DNA from: CAVZCK01 sp963798805
GTDB taxonomy: Bacteria > Pseudomonadota > Alphaproteobacteria > Rhizobiales > Rhodomicrobiaceae
NCBI GenBank assembly: GCA_963798805.1
Contig: CAWCVC010000005.1
Span: forward strand, 372,001-436,000
Length of the DNA: 64,000 nt
Direction: 5' to 3'
The notes under the pieces were generated by a model, which had not been told where the DNA came from, searched no databases, and saw nothing but the letters and a program-made list of their open reading frames with translations. Of this stretch, positions 40,092-49,399 are shown in pieces. Within the stretch, counting starts at the first letter, position 1. The number at the start of each line of letters is the position of its first letter. A program made the translations under genes and the position numbers.

Positions 40092-41774
40092 CTAAATCAT
40101 GAACATGAAATGCTCGACGATCGGTCCCAGCGTCGCGGCTGGAAAGAACGTCAGTGCACCGACGATCAGGATCGTCGCAGTTAGCATGGTCGCGAAAGTA
40201 CCGTCCTCCACACCCAGCGTCCCAGCCAATTCAGCGCTCCGCTGCTTCGCGACAAGCGAGCCGACGATCGCGAGCGGAAGAATGATCGGGATGAACCGGG
40301 CTAGCAGCATGACGATGCCGGTTGCGACATTCCAGGGCATGGTGTTGTCGCCCAGCCCTTCGAAGCCCGACCCGTTGTTGGCGCTCGCCGAGCTGAACTC
40401 ATAGAGCATTTCGCTGAACCCGTGCGGACCGACGTTGTTGAGCGTCGCCGTGCCCCAGGGGGTCGCAGCAAAGATGGCGGTGCCGACGAGAATGAAGAAG
40501 CCGTGGGCCAAGAGAGCGAGGATAGCGAACTTGACCTCGCGCGATTCCACCCGCCAGCCCACGTATTCGGGAGTGCGACCGACCATCATACCGGCGATGA
40601 ACACGGCAACCATAATGTACAGGAACATGTTGATCATGCCGACGCCGACACCGCCAAAGGTCTCGTTCAGCCACATACCAATCATCGGAAATAAACCGGT
40701 CATCGGATTAAGGCTGTCGTGCATGGCGCCGACGGAGCCGTTGCTGGTCGAAGTGGTGATCACCGCCCAGGTCGGTCCCGACGTCGTGCCGAAGCGCAAT
40801 TCCTTGCCTTCGAGGTTGCTGACTGTTTGTTCAATCGGAAGATTCTTGAAAGCTTCCGTGGGAGCCTGCTCGAAATAGACGGCGCCGGTAATCTTGGCGA
40901 TTAGCAGCATGAGCATCACGCTAAACACCACCGCAGCATGCCGCATGCGTCCGAGTATCCGGCCGAACATCCACACGCACGCCATCGGAATGAGGATGAT
41001 GGACACCATGGCGAGGGCATTCGTCCAAAAATTCGGGTTTTCGAACGGATGGGTGCAATTTGGCCCAAAGAAGCCGCCGCCGTTAGTGCCGAGCTGCTTG
41101 ATCGTCAGAAATGCCGCCACCGGGCCGCGGGCAATCACCTGCTCAACACCCTCCAGCGTGGTCGCGTAAATCGCACCGTCAAAGGTCATCGGCATGCCGC
41201 CGAAAACCATCAGCGCAGCAACAACCAGCGCCACCGGCAGAAAGACCAGAAACGATGCCCGCTGCAAGTCGATGAAGAAGTTCCCGAAGTCCTTGCGTCC
41301 GACCAAGCCGCGCGCAAGTGCGGCAAGCGCGGCAACGCCGGTTGCGGCAGAGACGAACTGCAGCCACATCAGCGCGCCCAGCTGCGAGAGATAGCTCATC
41401 GTCGACTCGCCGGAATAGTGCTGGAGATTTGTGTTCGAGGTGAACGACGCCGCCGTATTGAAGATAAGGTCTCCGTTGATCGGCCCCATCCCGTCCGGAT
41501 TGAGCGGCAGATATTGCTGCAGGGCCATGATGCCGAAGCTCACCACGAACATGGCGACGTTGAAGGCGAGCATCGCAAACATGTAAGCTTTCCAGTCCTG
41601 TGACTTGCGGGTGATCGAGCCCCCGAAAGCCTGGAAAAGACGGGTGAACCGCCCCGCTCGGGCTTCTGATGGATCGGGATCCATAGCCCATTTCATGTAG
41701 AGGCCCAGCGGCCACGAAAGCACGGCGGTGCCGCCTACGATGAACACAACAAATATGATTGCGTCAGTAACCAT
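40092..41774 (-). CDS. kdpA: KdpA, potassium channel-like subunit
   Basis: 560 aa with about ten membrane helices and four selectivity-filter loops, including TSNTNLQHYSGESTMSYLSQ, KQLGTNGGGFFGPNCTHPFE, TTSTSNGSVGAMHDSLNPMT and SSASANNGSGFEGLGDNTMP. Full family length. It forms the K+ pathway of the KdpFABC pump in the inner membrane. Here it follows kdpB and a small kdpF rather than preceding kdpB. Confidence 0.95.
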   Translation of the reverse strand: MVTDAIIFVVFIVGGTAVLSWPLGLYMKWAMDPDPSEARAGRFTRLFQAFGGSITRKSQDWKAYMFAMLAFNVAMFVVSFGIMALQQYLPLNPDGMGPINGDLIFNTAASFTSNTNLQHYSGESTMSYLSQLGALMWLQFVSAATGVAALAALARGLVGRKDFGNFFIDLQRASFLVFLPVALVVAALMVFGGMPMTFDGAIYATTLEGVEQVIARGPVAAFLTIKQLGTNGGGFFGPNCTHPFENPNFWTNALAMVSIILIPMACVWMFGRILGRMRHAAVVFSVMLMLLIAKITGAVYFEQAPTEAFKNLPIEQTVSNLEGKELRFGTTSGPTWAVITTSTSNGSVGAMHDSLNPMTGLFPMIGMWLNETFGGVGVGMINMFLYIMVAVFIAGMMVGRTPEYVGWRVESREVKFAILALLAHGFFILVGTAIFAATPWGTATLNNVGPHGFSEMLYEFSSASANNGSGFEGLGDNTMPWNVATGIVMLLARFIPIILPLAIVGSLVAKQRSAELAGTLGVEDGTFATMLTATILIVGALTFFPAATLGPIVEHFMFMI

Positions 41775-41804
41775 TGGTCAGCTCCAACATCCCTGGCGGG
41801 GCGT

Positions 41805-41885
41805 TCAAACTCGATCGATGACCGCTGTCATCAATAGCAGCAGGCCGAAGACGGCAATTCCGAGAACCAGATAGATCGTCACCAT
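41805..41885 (-). CDS. kdpF: KdpF-like small membrane peptide (second copy)
   Basis: 26 aa: MVTIYLVLGIAVFGLLLLMT then AVIDRV. A single transmembrane helix followed by an Asp-Arg end, the pattern of KdpF, which stabilises the Kdp complex. ATG at 41885 follows AAAGGTTG. It lies 31 nt upstream of the kdpA start, the normal place for kdpF. Too short for most gene finders. Confidence 0.7.
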   Translation of the reverse strand: MVTIYLVLGIAVFGLLLLMTAVIDRV

Positions 41886-41901
41886 GAATGCAACCTTTCG
41901 A

Positions 41902-44016
41902 TCAAGCGAGAGACAACGCGGTCACGATCAGATCGATGACCTTGATCCCGATGAACGGCACGATTAGTCCGCCTACGCCGTAGATAAGCAGATTGCGCAG
42001 CAGGACCGCCGGCGCGCCTATTGCCCGGTAGGCGACGCCTTTCAAAGACAGTGGAATGAGCGCGACGATGATCAGCGCGTTGAAAATGATCGCAGAGAGG
42101 ATCGCACTCTGAGGCGTCGCCAGCCGCATGATGTTGAGCGCATCGAGTTGCGGATAAAAGGCGATGAACATTGCCGGGATGATGGCGAAATACTTCGCCA
42201 CATCGTTGGCGACCGAAAAGGTGGTGAGGGCGCCTCGCGTCATGAGCAGTTGCTTGCCGATCTCCACGATCTCGATCAGTTTGGTCGGATTGGAGTCGAG
42301 GTCGACCATATTGCCGGCTTCGCGGGCGGCCTGCGTGCCGGTGTTCATGGCAACTCCGACATCCGCTTGCGCCAGCGCTGGCGCATCATTGGTGCCATCC
42401 CCACACATAGCTACAAGCTTGCCCTTGGCCTGCTCGTCGCGGATCAGTTTGAGTTTGTCTTCGGGCGTTGCCTGAGCAAGGAAGTCGTCAACGCCTGCTT
42501 CGGCCGCAATCGCGGCTGCAGTCATCGGATTGTCGCCTGTGATCATGATGGTGCGAATGCCCATCCGACGCAGTTGTGCGAAGCGCTCGCGAATACCGCC
42601 TTTGACAATGTCCTTGAGGTGAATGACACCGAGCAGCTTGCCATCTTTGGCGACGGCCAGCGGCGTGCCGCCGGATTTTGCGATTTCCTCCGCGATTGCA
42701 TTAATCTCGCGGACGGTTGCGGAGCTGACCATCGGCTGCGGCGCGCGCATTGCGGCTATCGACCCGCCTATGTTTGACGGCGCGTTGATATAGTTGAGGA
42801 TGGCGTCGACCGCGCCTTTGCGGACCGATGAGCCGTCAACTTCCATCCCGCTCATGCGACTTTGCGCAGTGAACGGGATAAACTTACCGCCAAGCTCGGC
42901 AAGCTCACGTCCGCGGATGCCGTATTTCTCCTTGGCGAGCACCACAATCGAGCGCCCTTCGGGCGTCTCATCGGCAAGCGAGGCAAGTTGCGCGGCATCG
43001 GCCAGCTCCATCTCGCTAATTCTGCGCAGAGGCCTGAACTCGGTCGCCTGACGGTCGCCAAGCGTAATCGTTCCGGTCTTATCAAGAAGAAGCGTGGCGA
43101 CATCGCCGGATGCTTCGACTGCGCGTCCCGATGTCGCCAGGACATTGAAACGCACAAGCCGGTCCATGCCGGCGATGCCAATCGCCGAGAGAAGCGCGCC
43201 GATGGTGGTTGGGATGAGAGCAACGAAGAGAGCGACAAGCACGACGATCGAGATGGTCCCGCCGGCATAGGTCGCAAAGCTCGGAATTGTCGCAACCGCG
43301 AGAAGGAAAATGAGGGTGAGACCAGCGAGCAGCACAGTAAGTGCGATCTCATTCGGCGTCTTTTGCCGCTCGGCACCTTCGACCAATCTGATCATGCGAT
43401 CGAGGAAGGTTGAGCCCGCCGCTGCCGTGACCCGCACGCAAATCCAGTCGGAGATGACTAGTGTGCCACCTGTGACCGCCGAGCGATCGCCGCCGGACTC
43501 GCGAATGACGGGCGCTGATTCGCCGGTGATCGCCGCCTCGTTGACCGAGGCAATACCTTCAATCACTTCGCCATCGGACGGGATGATATCTCCCGCTTCG
43601 ACAAGCACAATATCGCCAACTTTAACGCTGGTGCTTGGGACGAGTTTATAATCCTTGTTGTCCGGCTCGGTGATCAACTTCGCCTGAGTCTCCGAGCGTT
43701 GTCGCCGCAATGAGTCGGCTTGCGCTTTGCCGCGGCCCTCCGCAACCGCCTCAGCGAGATTCGCGAACAGGATCGTGAACCAGAGCCACAGAATGATTTG
43801 GAAACTGAAACTAAGATTCTCTTTGCCCACCACCAAATCGCGGATAAAGAGAACCGTCGTCAGCACCGCAACGACTTCGACCACGAACATGACAGGATTC
43901 TTGACGAGAGTCCGCGGGTCGAGCTTGGTGAAAGCGGATCGGACCGCCGGCCCCAGAATCTCTGGGTCGATCAGTGTCGAGACCGGCGTTCGTTTATGCA
44001 GGGTCGAAATCTCCAT
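41902..44016 (-). CDS. kdpB: KdpB, P-type ATPase subunit
   Basis: 704 aa. Phosphorylation motif LLLDKTGTITLGDRQATEF, TGES loop ITGESAPVIRESGGDRSAVT, hinge motif MCGDGTNDAPALAQADVGVA and MITGDNPMTAAAIAAEAGVD. The length and membrane helices match KdpB. It couples ATP hydrolysis to K+ import. Unusually it is the first large gene of the operon, ahead of kdpA. Confidence 0.95.
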   Translation of the reverse strand: MEISTLHKRTPVSTLIDPEILGPAVRSAFTKLDPRTLVKNPVMFVVEVVAVLTTVLFIRDLVVGKENLSFSFQIILWLWFTILFANLAEAVAEGRGKAQADSLRRQRSETQAKLITEPDNKDYKLVPSTSVKVGDIVLVEAGDIIPSDGEVIEGIASVNEAAITGESAPVIRESGGDRSAVTGGTLVISDWICVRVTAAAGSTFLDRMIRLVEGAERQKTPNEIALTVLLAGLTLIFLLAVATIPSFATYAGGTISIVVLVALFVALIPTTIGALLSAIGIAGMDRLVRFNVLATSGRAVEASGDVATLLLDKTGTITLGDRQATEFRPLRRISEMELADAAQLASLADETPEGRSIVVLAKEKYGIRGRELAELGGKFIPFTAQSRMSGMEVDGSSVRKGAVDAILNYINAPSNIGGSIAAMRAPQPMVSSATVREINAIAEEIAKSGGTPLAVAKDGKLLGVIHLKDIVKGGIRERFAQLRRMGIRTIMITGDNPMTAAAIAAEAGVDDFLAQATPEDKLKLIRDEQAKGKLVAMCGDGTNDAPALAQADVGVAMNTGTQAAREAGNMVDLDSNPTKLIEIVEIGKQLLMTRGALTTFSVANDVAKYFAIIPAMFIAFYPQLDALNIMRLATPQSAILSAIIFNALIIVALIPLSLKGVAYRAIGAPAVLLRNLLIYGVGGLIVPFIGIKVIDLIVTALSLA

Positions 44017-44232
44017 CGATATAACTCCATCGCATCCGGTCAGAATGGCTTGTCTGCTTGCAGCACAAGAGGCTCAGTGATCAGGCTATTGATCCACTGG
44101 CATGGAACGTGGCGGTAGGTTCGTATATCCGTTTTTCGGATTCCTGCGCTCACGAAGCAGCGGTTACAGAGAACAGCGAGCCAGGTGAGGCTTGTGAAAT
44201 AAATCGCAATCCGAGTTTCGCGACGCGCCACA

Positions 44233-44322
44233 TTAGAACCGGTCAGGCCTTAGCAGGACATAGACGAGGTAAACCAGAAGGCCGGCGGTCACGAGACCGG
44301 CTAGCGTGTAATCGAAAACCAT
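44233..44322 (-). CDS. kdpF: KdpF-like small membrane peptide (first copy)
   Basis: 29 aa: MVFDYTLAGLVTAGLLVYLV then YVLLRPDRF. This is the standard KdpF sequence pattern (LAG, one helix, LLRPERF end). ATG at 44322, 10 nt after the stop of the small ORF at 44333. About 215 bp separate it from kdpB, an odd gap for a gene that usually abuts kdpA. Confidence 0.85.
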   Translation of the reverse strand: MVFDYTLAGLVTAGLLVYLVYVLLRPDRF

Positions 44323-44332
44323 CAGTGCCCCC

Positions 44333-44416
44333 TTAGAGCCGGTCGCAAGCGTGGACGTATCCAATCGACAGCACAAAGAAGCCAAGTCCGACGGCCAGTA
44401 GGATGAGATCAAGCAT
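44333..44416 (-). CDS. Small membrane peptide at the head of the kdp operon
   Basis: 27 aa: MLDLILLAVGLGFFVLSIGY then VHACDRL. A single hydrophobic helix ending ACDRL. A peptide of this pattern often precedes kdpF in alphaproteobacterial kdp operons, from memory of such loci. Strong ribosome site AAGGAGA. Its function is unknown; it may be another accessory subunit. Confidence 0.65.
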   Translation of the reverse strand: MLDLILLAVGLGFFVLSIGYVHACDRL

Positions 44417-44479
44417 CTGCATCTCCTTGCGATGCGCAAATCGAACCATTGTATCCGCCCCAAGCGCGAACCCACCTGA

Positions 44480-45067
44480 CGCAGATCAATAGGCGTGCAG
44501 TGGATCTGGGCGCCGCGCAGCGGTGGAATTTGCCGGGGAACAGATAGGTTTTCGAGAGGAGAACAGGGGCGATCTTATAAAATTTTCATATAGAGCTGCC
44601 TCGCGCGGGCGCAGCGCGATGCCACAATGTTTCCATTGGACCAACTGACCGCTCATCGCCATTGCGAGCAATTTCATGGCAGGCACGCTCAGCCAGACCA
44701 GCGCCTCGATGAGCGCCAGGAACATCACCGCCTTGACGGCCACCAATCGCCCTCGCAATGCGATGGGTGTTGGCGCCAGTGGCGGCCGCAATCATGGCGG
44801 CGAGACCGCTTATCCAGACGGGCATCACTGTCGCGCGTGATGTGCGTGCTGCCTCGAGCCGCTGGCGGGCGCGGGAGGCTTGGCTCATCAAGACGCGGCA
44901 ATTGGGGCCACACCCTCCGCGCCTGGCTTCCTCTGTTGCGAGCGTGGACAGGCGGTCGGCTTCGGTTTCAAGCTCGGTAATGAGCCTTTACGCATCGGCA
45001 TAGACGGTCTCCGACCGCAATGGCTCGCTATCTCGAGCAGATCGAAAATCTCTCTGAGGCGCTGAAG
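44480..45067 (-). pseudogene. Decayed phage/ICE-type membrane protein gene
   Basis: Minus strand, in pieces: RLITELETEADRLSTLATEE, then GGCGPNCRVLMSQASRARQR and VWISGLAAMIAAATGANTHR, then after a shift VAVKAVMFLALIEALVWLSV. The charged coiled coil, GGCG-x-x-C motif and following hydrophobic helices match an uncharacterised protein common in alphaproteobacterial prophages and integrative elements. A stop and frameshifts mark it as dead; its 5' end is cut by the IS1380 at 45072. Confidence 0.55.
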
Positions 45068-45071
45068 TTAG

Positions 45072-46752
45072 CCCGCATCTCTCACGGGGCTGAGGCGCAT
45101 CGAGGCCTCTTACGGTGTAAACTTGTTTTGCGATAACGAGTTTTTGCCAATTCGAGGTGGCTCCCCGATGCTGACAGAGCGTAGCGCGAGCGAGATCGAT
45201 TTTGGAAGAGCGGGCGGACGCCGTGTGGTCGCGGATTTCGATGGCGGCATGGTGTCCTCGGACGCCGGGGCGCTGCTACTCGGGGAGACGGACAAGGCCA
45301 TCGGGCTCGTCGATCGCTTCGCCGCCTGCTTTCGCGATCGGCGCCATCCCGCTTACGTGGTTCACGAAGTGAAGACGCTGGTTGCACAGCGCGTGTTCGG
45401 CCTGGCGCTGGGCTATGAAGACCTCGTCGACCATGATGAGTTGCGCCGCGATCCCGTTCTCGGGGTGCTGCTCGGCAAGTTCGAGCGCGGGGCCGAGGCG
45501 CCGTCACCGCTGGCCGGGAAGAGCACGCTGAACCGTCTCGAGCACGCCCCGGCTGATGGCGCCACTGGGCGCTATCACAAGATCGGCCATGACGGCGCGG
45601 CGATCGAGGCTTTGTTCGTCGACGTATTTCTCGACGCGCATGGTAAGCCGCCGCGTGAGATCGTGCTCGACCTCGACGCCACCGACGATCCGCTTGCCGC
45701 GGCCATCAGGAGGGGCGGTTCTTCCATGGCTATTACGACTGCTATTGCTACCTGCCGCTCTACGTCTTCTGCGGCCGGCATCTCCTCGCCGCCAAGCTTC
45801 GTCGCTCGAACATCGACGGCAGCGCGGGCGCGGTCGAGGAGACGGCGCGCATCGTCGGCCGGATCCGGGCGCGCTGGCCAAAGATGAAGATCGTCTTGCG
45901 CGCCGTTCCGGCTTCGCCCGTGAGGCCCTGATGGTTTGGTGTGAGGCTCATAAGGTCGACTACGTCTTCGGTCTCGCCCGTAATGCGCGTCTGGAGGCCC
46001 GCATCGCGGCAGGCTTGGCCGAGGCGCGGCGGCTACCGGAGGCTGCGGACGGCAAGCCGGCGCGGGTGTTTCGGGATTTCCTGTGGTCGACGAAGGGCTC
46101 CTGGTCACGCCGCCGCCGTGTGATCGGCAAGGCGGAATGGACCGGCGGGGATGCCAATCCGCGCTTTCTCGTCACCTCGCTGAAGCCCGGCGCCTGGACC
46201 GCCAGGCCGCTCTACGAAGACCTCTATTGCGCGCGCGGCGAGATGGAGAACCGCATCAAGGAAGCGCAGGGCGATCTCTTTGCCGACCGCACCTCGGCGG
46301 CGACGATGCGGGCCAACCAGCTGCGCCTGTGGTTTGCGTCGATGGCCTATGTCCTCCTCTGCGCGCTGCGCCGGATCGGCCTGGCTCATACGCAGTTTGC
46401 CGCTGCGACCTGCGGCACGATCCGGCTGAAGCTGCTGAAGATCGGCGCGTTGGTGAAAATCAGCGCGCGCCGGGTCAAGATCGCCTTCGCGTCGGCCTGT
46501 CCGGCCGCCGCCGAATGGCGTCTCGCCGCGGCGCGGCTCGCACATGCTCGTGGCTCCCCTGCCTGACGCGCGAAGCCGCGACGCGCCTCTCTCGCGGTAT
46601 CCCCCGAGGCCCACTGGAGACACGAAGAAGCCGAGCCAATTGACGAAGCCGCTCGCGCAATCTGCGCCACACCCAAGCACGTCACCCGTCAACATCGCCG
46701 AGAAATCGGCCGGATGACCACGCCATACCTTCAGGCGCGTGAGAAATGCGGG
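45072..46752 (+). mobile_element. IS1380-family element type B, copy B (inverted)
   Basis: 1681 bp, same ends as 18660-20339 but in the opposite orientation. Borders are TTAG (45068-45071) and CTAG (46753-46756), again differing by one base. It carries a 2-nt insertion and a 1-nt deletion compared with copy A. Confidence 0.88.
45169..46566 (+). pseudogene. IS1380-family transposase (type B), double frameshift
   Basis: Matches the intact copy at 18846-20243 to DLDATDDPL. There, near 45698, two extra bases destroy the HGHQEGRF motif, and a missing base near 45905 (before SGFAREALMVWCEA) returns the frame. The first catalytic Asp region and the second Asp region are therefore in different frames, so the product is probably inactive. 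Confidence 0.88.
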
Positions 46753-46756
46753 CTAG

Positions 46757-46970
46757 GCGGCCTCATCAGGGCTCCGCTGCCGCCGCGTTTCGCTCTCTCG
46801 TTGCCAGCGTGATCGTGCACCCGGTTGAGCCGCGCACGCCCCTGGACATCGAGATTGAGGGAGACCTCGCCAAGCTGATCAGCGCACCGGAACTGCCGCC
46901 ATCGGGCCGCTATAGTGGGTTTGAGGCGGTAGCGGAGCCCGGACTTGAACCGGGGACCTACGGATTATGA
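46757..46970 (+). pseudogene. C-terminal remnant of a site-specific recombinase
   Basis: AFRSLVASVIVHPVEPRTPL and DIEIEGDLAKLISAPELPPS resemble the end of large serine recombinases (FRSLI-x-x-V-VHP, then a GRL/GDL stretch). The frame runs into the tRNA-Met gene. The 5' part was removed by the IS1380. Together with the phage-type pseudogene on the far side of the IS, it marks an old element integrated at tRNA-Met. Confidence 0.55.
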
Positions 46971-47003
46971 TTCCGCCGCTCTAACCAACTGAGCTACTCC
47001 GCC
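46930..47003 (-). tRNA. tRNA-Met (CAT), elongator type
   Basis: Minus strand: GGCGGAGTAGCTCAGTTGGT with D-arm, anticodon loop ATCATAA with anticodon CAT, T-arm CCCCGGTTCAAGTCCGGG, and acceptor 3' side CTCCGCT-A. The terminal CCA is not fully encoded (CCG follows). A CAT tRNA could also be a lysidine-modified Ile2, but the body resembles alphaproteobacterial elongator Met. Confidence 0.88.
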
Positions 47004-47297
47004 ACAATAGGTCTCATCGGTATAAGGAGCGCCAAAGACAGCGTCAAGTGTAGGCTCGGTGCGTCGGGACGCATAGCCGATGCCACCGCGATGGCGTGCC
47101 AGTAGCCGGCGTGCAATTCGATCAACCGCTGCGGCCCGCGCCCATTCTAACGACGCCGCTCACACCACGTAAGCGGATCGCCGACGGCCTCTGCCTAATA
47201 GATCACACTGGCCGCCCCAGCCAAATCAGAAAACACGCAGCACCAATTGCGCGGAATCGCCAAGCCCGTTTTCGGTATCGGAGCGGCGAACGAGCGT
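47004..47297. other. Region between tRNA-Met and the methyltransferase gene
   Basis: About 290 bp with no supported ORF. It contains the promoter side of tRNA-Met and the 3' flank of the methyltransferase gene. Confidence 0.4.
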
Positions 47298-47990
47298 TCA
47301 CGCCTGGCTCTTCACCTTCCGGAACCGGACCAGCGTGAACAGCCCCATAGGCCAAAGCGGCTTTCGCTCGATCAACGAAAGGCGCGGCCGAACCAGTACG
47401 CGTTCCAGAGGAAAGACGGGGTGCCAGCCGAGCTTATCGGCGTAAGGCGCCATCTTGCGCTCCATCCAGCCGCGCAATCCATCGTCCTGGCTGAAGTGGT
47501 TGACGACCATCACTTCACCGCCCGGCGCGCAGACCCTCTCGAGTTCCGCCATCACCTTTTCCGGATCGGGCACGACCGTCATGACGTACATGGCGACGAC
47601 GGTGTTGAAGCTGTCATCGGGGAAATCGAGTTGCGCCGCGTCCATCTCCCGCAGGCCCTCGATATTGAGGAGTCCGCCCTTGGTGACACGCTCGCGCGCC
47701 TTGGCCAGCATTTCGGGCGACAGATCGATACCGGTGACTTTCAGATAAGGCGCGTAATGCGGAAGGGACAACCCGGTACCGACCCCGACCTCGAGCACAT
47801 TTCCACGGCGCTGATTGATGAGTTCCACAGCCTTCCGCCGGCCCGCAGAAGCAACAAGGCCGAACGTATTATCGTAAACCGGCGCCCAACGCTTATATGC
47901 TTCGCGAACCGTCGCCAGATTGAGGCTTTTTTGTTCCGCCACCATAGTCAACTTCGGCTGTGCCAGCACAGCCGCCTTTTTCGTCCCCAT
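47298..47990 (-). CDS. PmtA-type SAM-dependent methyltransferase
   Basis: 230 aa, class I methyltransferase. SAM site VLEVGVGTGLSLPHYAPYLK, acidic motif VTGIDLSPEMLAKARERV, motif DAAQLDFPDDSFNTVVAMYV and post-motif ELERVCAPGGEVMVVNHFSQ. The N-terminal AYKRWAPVYDNTFG and the overall pattern fit the Rhodobacter-type phosphatidylethanolamine N-methyltransferase, which makes phosphatidylcholine. The substrate is inferred; ubiquinone-type methyltransferases share the same fold. Confidence 0.8.
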   Translation of the reverse strand: MGTKKAAVLAQPKLTMVAEQKSLNLATVREAYKRWAPVYDNTFGLVASAGRRKAVELINQRRGNVLEVGVGTGLSLPHYAPYLKVTGIDLSPEMLAKARERVTKGGLLNIEGLREMDAAQLDFPDDSFNTVVAMYVMTVVPDPEKVMAELERVCAPGGEVMVVNHFSQDDGLRGWMERKMAPYADKLGWHPVFPLERVLVRPRLSLIERKPLWPMGLFTLVRFRKVKSQA

Positions 47991-48076
47991 GAAGTGCGTT
48001 GCATAAGCTTATAGCACGCGAGTTTCAAAATGCAGAGATGATCCAGCTGGCCTAGAGGCCCGACCTGGCGTTGCGC

Positions 48077-49270
48077 TTATGCGCGGCGCGTCGCGGAGAT
48101 CCAGCCACCGCCGAGAATGCGCGCGCGCGGCTCGTCGCTGTCGTAGAAGACGCAGGCCTGACCTGGGGCGACGCCGTATTCACCCTCTATCAGCTTTACG
48201 AAAACATCGCCGCCCTCCACAAGCAGCGTAGCCGGCTGCAAAGGCTGCGACGACCTCACCCGCGTCCAGATGGCCGAACCCTCGCGGGGTATCCCGTCCA
48301 GCGCGCCATCGCCAAGCCAGTTCACGTTCCTGAGCGCAAGCCGATGCGTCTTGAGCGCCTCACGCGGACCGACGATCAGCTTGCGAGCCGCTGCATCGAG
48401 CCGGACGACGAAAAGCGGCTCACCGGCCGCGATGCCGATGCCGCGCCGCTGGCCGATGGTGTAATTGACGATGCCCTCGTGGCGGCCGAGCAGCCGTCCG
48501 TCGACATGAACGATGTCGCCCGGCTCGGCGGCGCCGGGGTGCAGCTTCTCGACGATCACCGCATACCGGCCACTCGGCACGAAGCAGATATCCTGGCTAT
48601 CCGGCTTCTGAGCAACCGGAACGCCGAGCTCGGCGGCAATCCTGCGGGTCTCCTCCTTGCGCAGATCGCCGAGCGGGAAGCGCAAAAATGCCAGTTGCTC
48701 GCGGGTCGTGCCGAAGAGGAAATAGCTCTGGTCACGCTCCGGATCGGCCGCGCGTGTGAGCCGCCAGCCATCGGGCGCCAAATGGCTCGCCACATAATGG
48801 CCGGTCGCCATGACGTCGGCCGACAGATCCTTCGCCGTCTCCAGGAGATCGTCGAACTTGATCGACTGATTGCAGGCCACGCACGGAATCGGGGTCTCGC
48901 CGGCAACGTAGCTCTCCGCAAATGGCGCTATTACCTTGCTGCGGAAGCGCTCCTCGTAATTGAGCACATAATGGGGAATTTCGAGCATAGCGGCGACTCG
49001 GCGAGCGTCATGGATGTCCTGTCCGGCGCAGCAGGCGCCCTTGCGCGCCGTCGCGGCGCCGTGGTCGTAAAGCTGCAGCGTGATGCCGATGACATCGTAG
49101 CCCTTGCGCTTCAGGAGCGCGGCCACGACAGAGGAGTCTACCCCGCCTGACATTGCGACGACGACGCGCGTGTCTTGCGGCAGGCGCGGCAACATAAGGC
49201 TGTTCAGACGCTGACGAGTCCGGTCGCTGGCTGCCGTCGCGAAATGTGCCAGGCGTGGTGTGTGGTTCAT
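48077..49270 (-). CDS. mnmA: tRNA-specific 2-thiouridylase MnmA
   Basis: 397 aa. PP-loop RVVVAMSGGVDSSVVAALLK, catalytic Cys regions PIPCVACNQSIKFDDLLETA and KPDSQDICFVPSGRYAVIVE, GHYVASHLAPDGWRLTRAAD and GQRRGIGIAAGEPLFVV. MnmA thiolates U34 of Lys, Glu and Gln tRNAs. The start is set at 49270 (MNHTPRLAHFATA); an extra upstream extension to 49372 lacks family support. A monocistronic layout is likely. Confidence 0.93.
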   Translation of the reverse strand: MNHTPRLAHFATAASDRTRQRLNSLMLPRLPQDTRVVVAMSGGVDSSVVAALLKRKGYDVIGITLQLYDHGAATARKGACCAGQDIHDARRVAAMLEIPHYVLNYEERFRSKVIAPFAESYVAGETPIPCVACNQSIKFDDLLETAKDLSADVMATGHYVASHLAPDGWRLTRAADPERDQSYFLFGTTREQLAFLRFPLGDLRKEETRRIAAELGVPVAQKPDSQDICFVPSGRYAVIVEKLHPGAAEPGDIVHVDGRLLGRHEGIVNYTIGQRRGIGIAAGEPLFVVRLDAAARKLIVGPREALKTHRLALRNVNWLGDGALDGIPREGSAIWTRVRSSQPLQPATLLVEGGDVFVKLIEGEYGVAPGQACVFYDSDEPRARILGGGWISATRRA

Positions 49271-49399
49271 AGGTCTTCGACAAAAGCCGTCGCTCGGACG
49301 GTGCTGCATCTCAGCGGAAAATAGAGACCCGCCCCACCGGACGCAAGCCGAAGCGGCATGGCCGCAATGCACCCTGATGCGGCCCAGTTCGAAGCCGGC

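Noticed and set aside
44040..44231. A 63-codon minus-strand ORF between kdpF and kdpB
   Set aside because: It starts right after kdpF, but the composition is not convincing and no family is recognised; the gap is better left as unexplained spacer.
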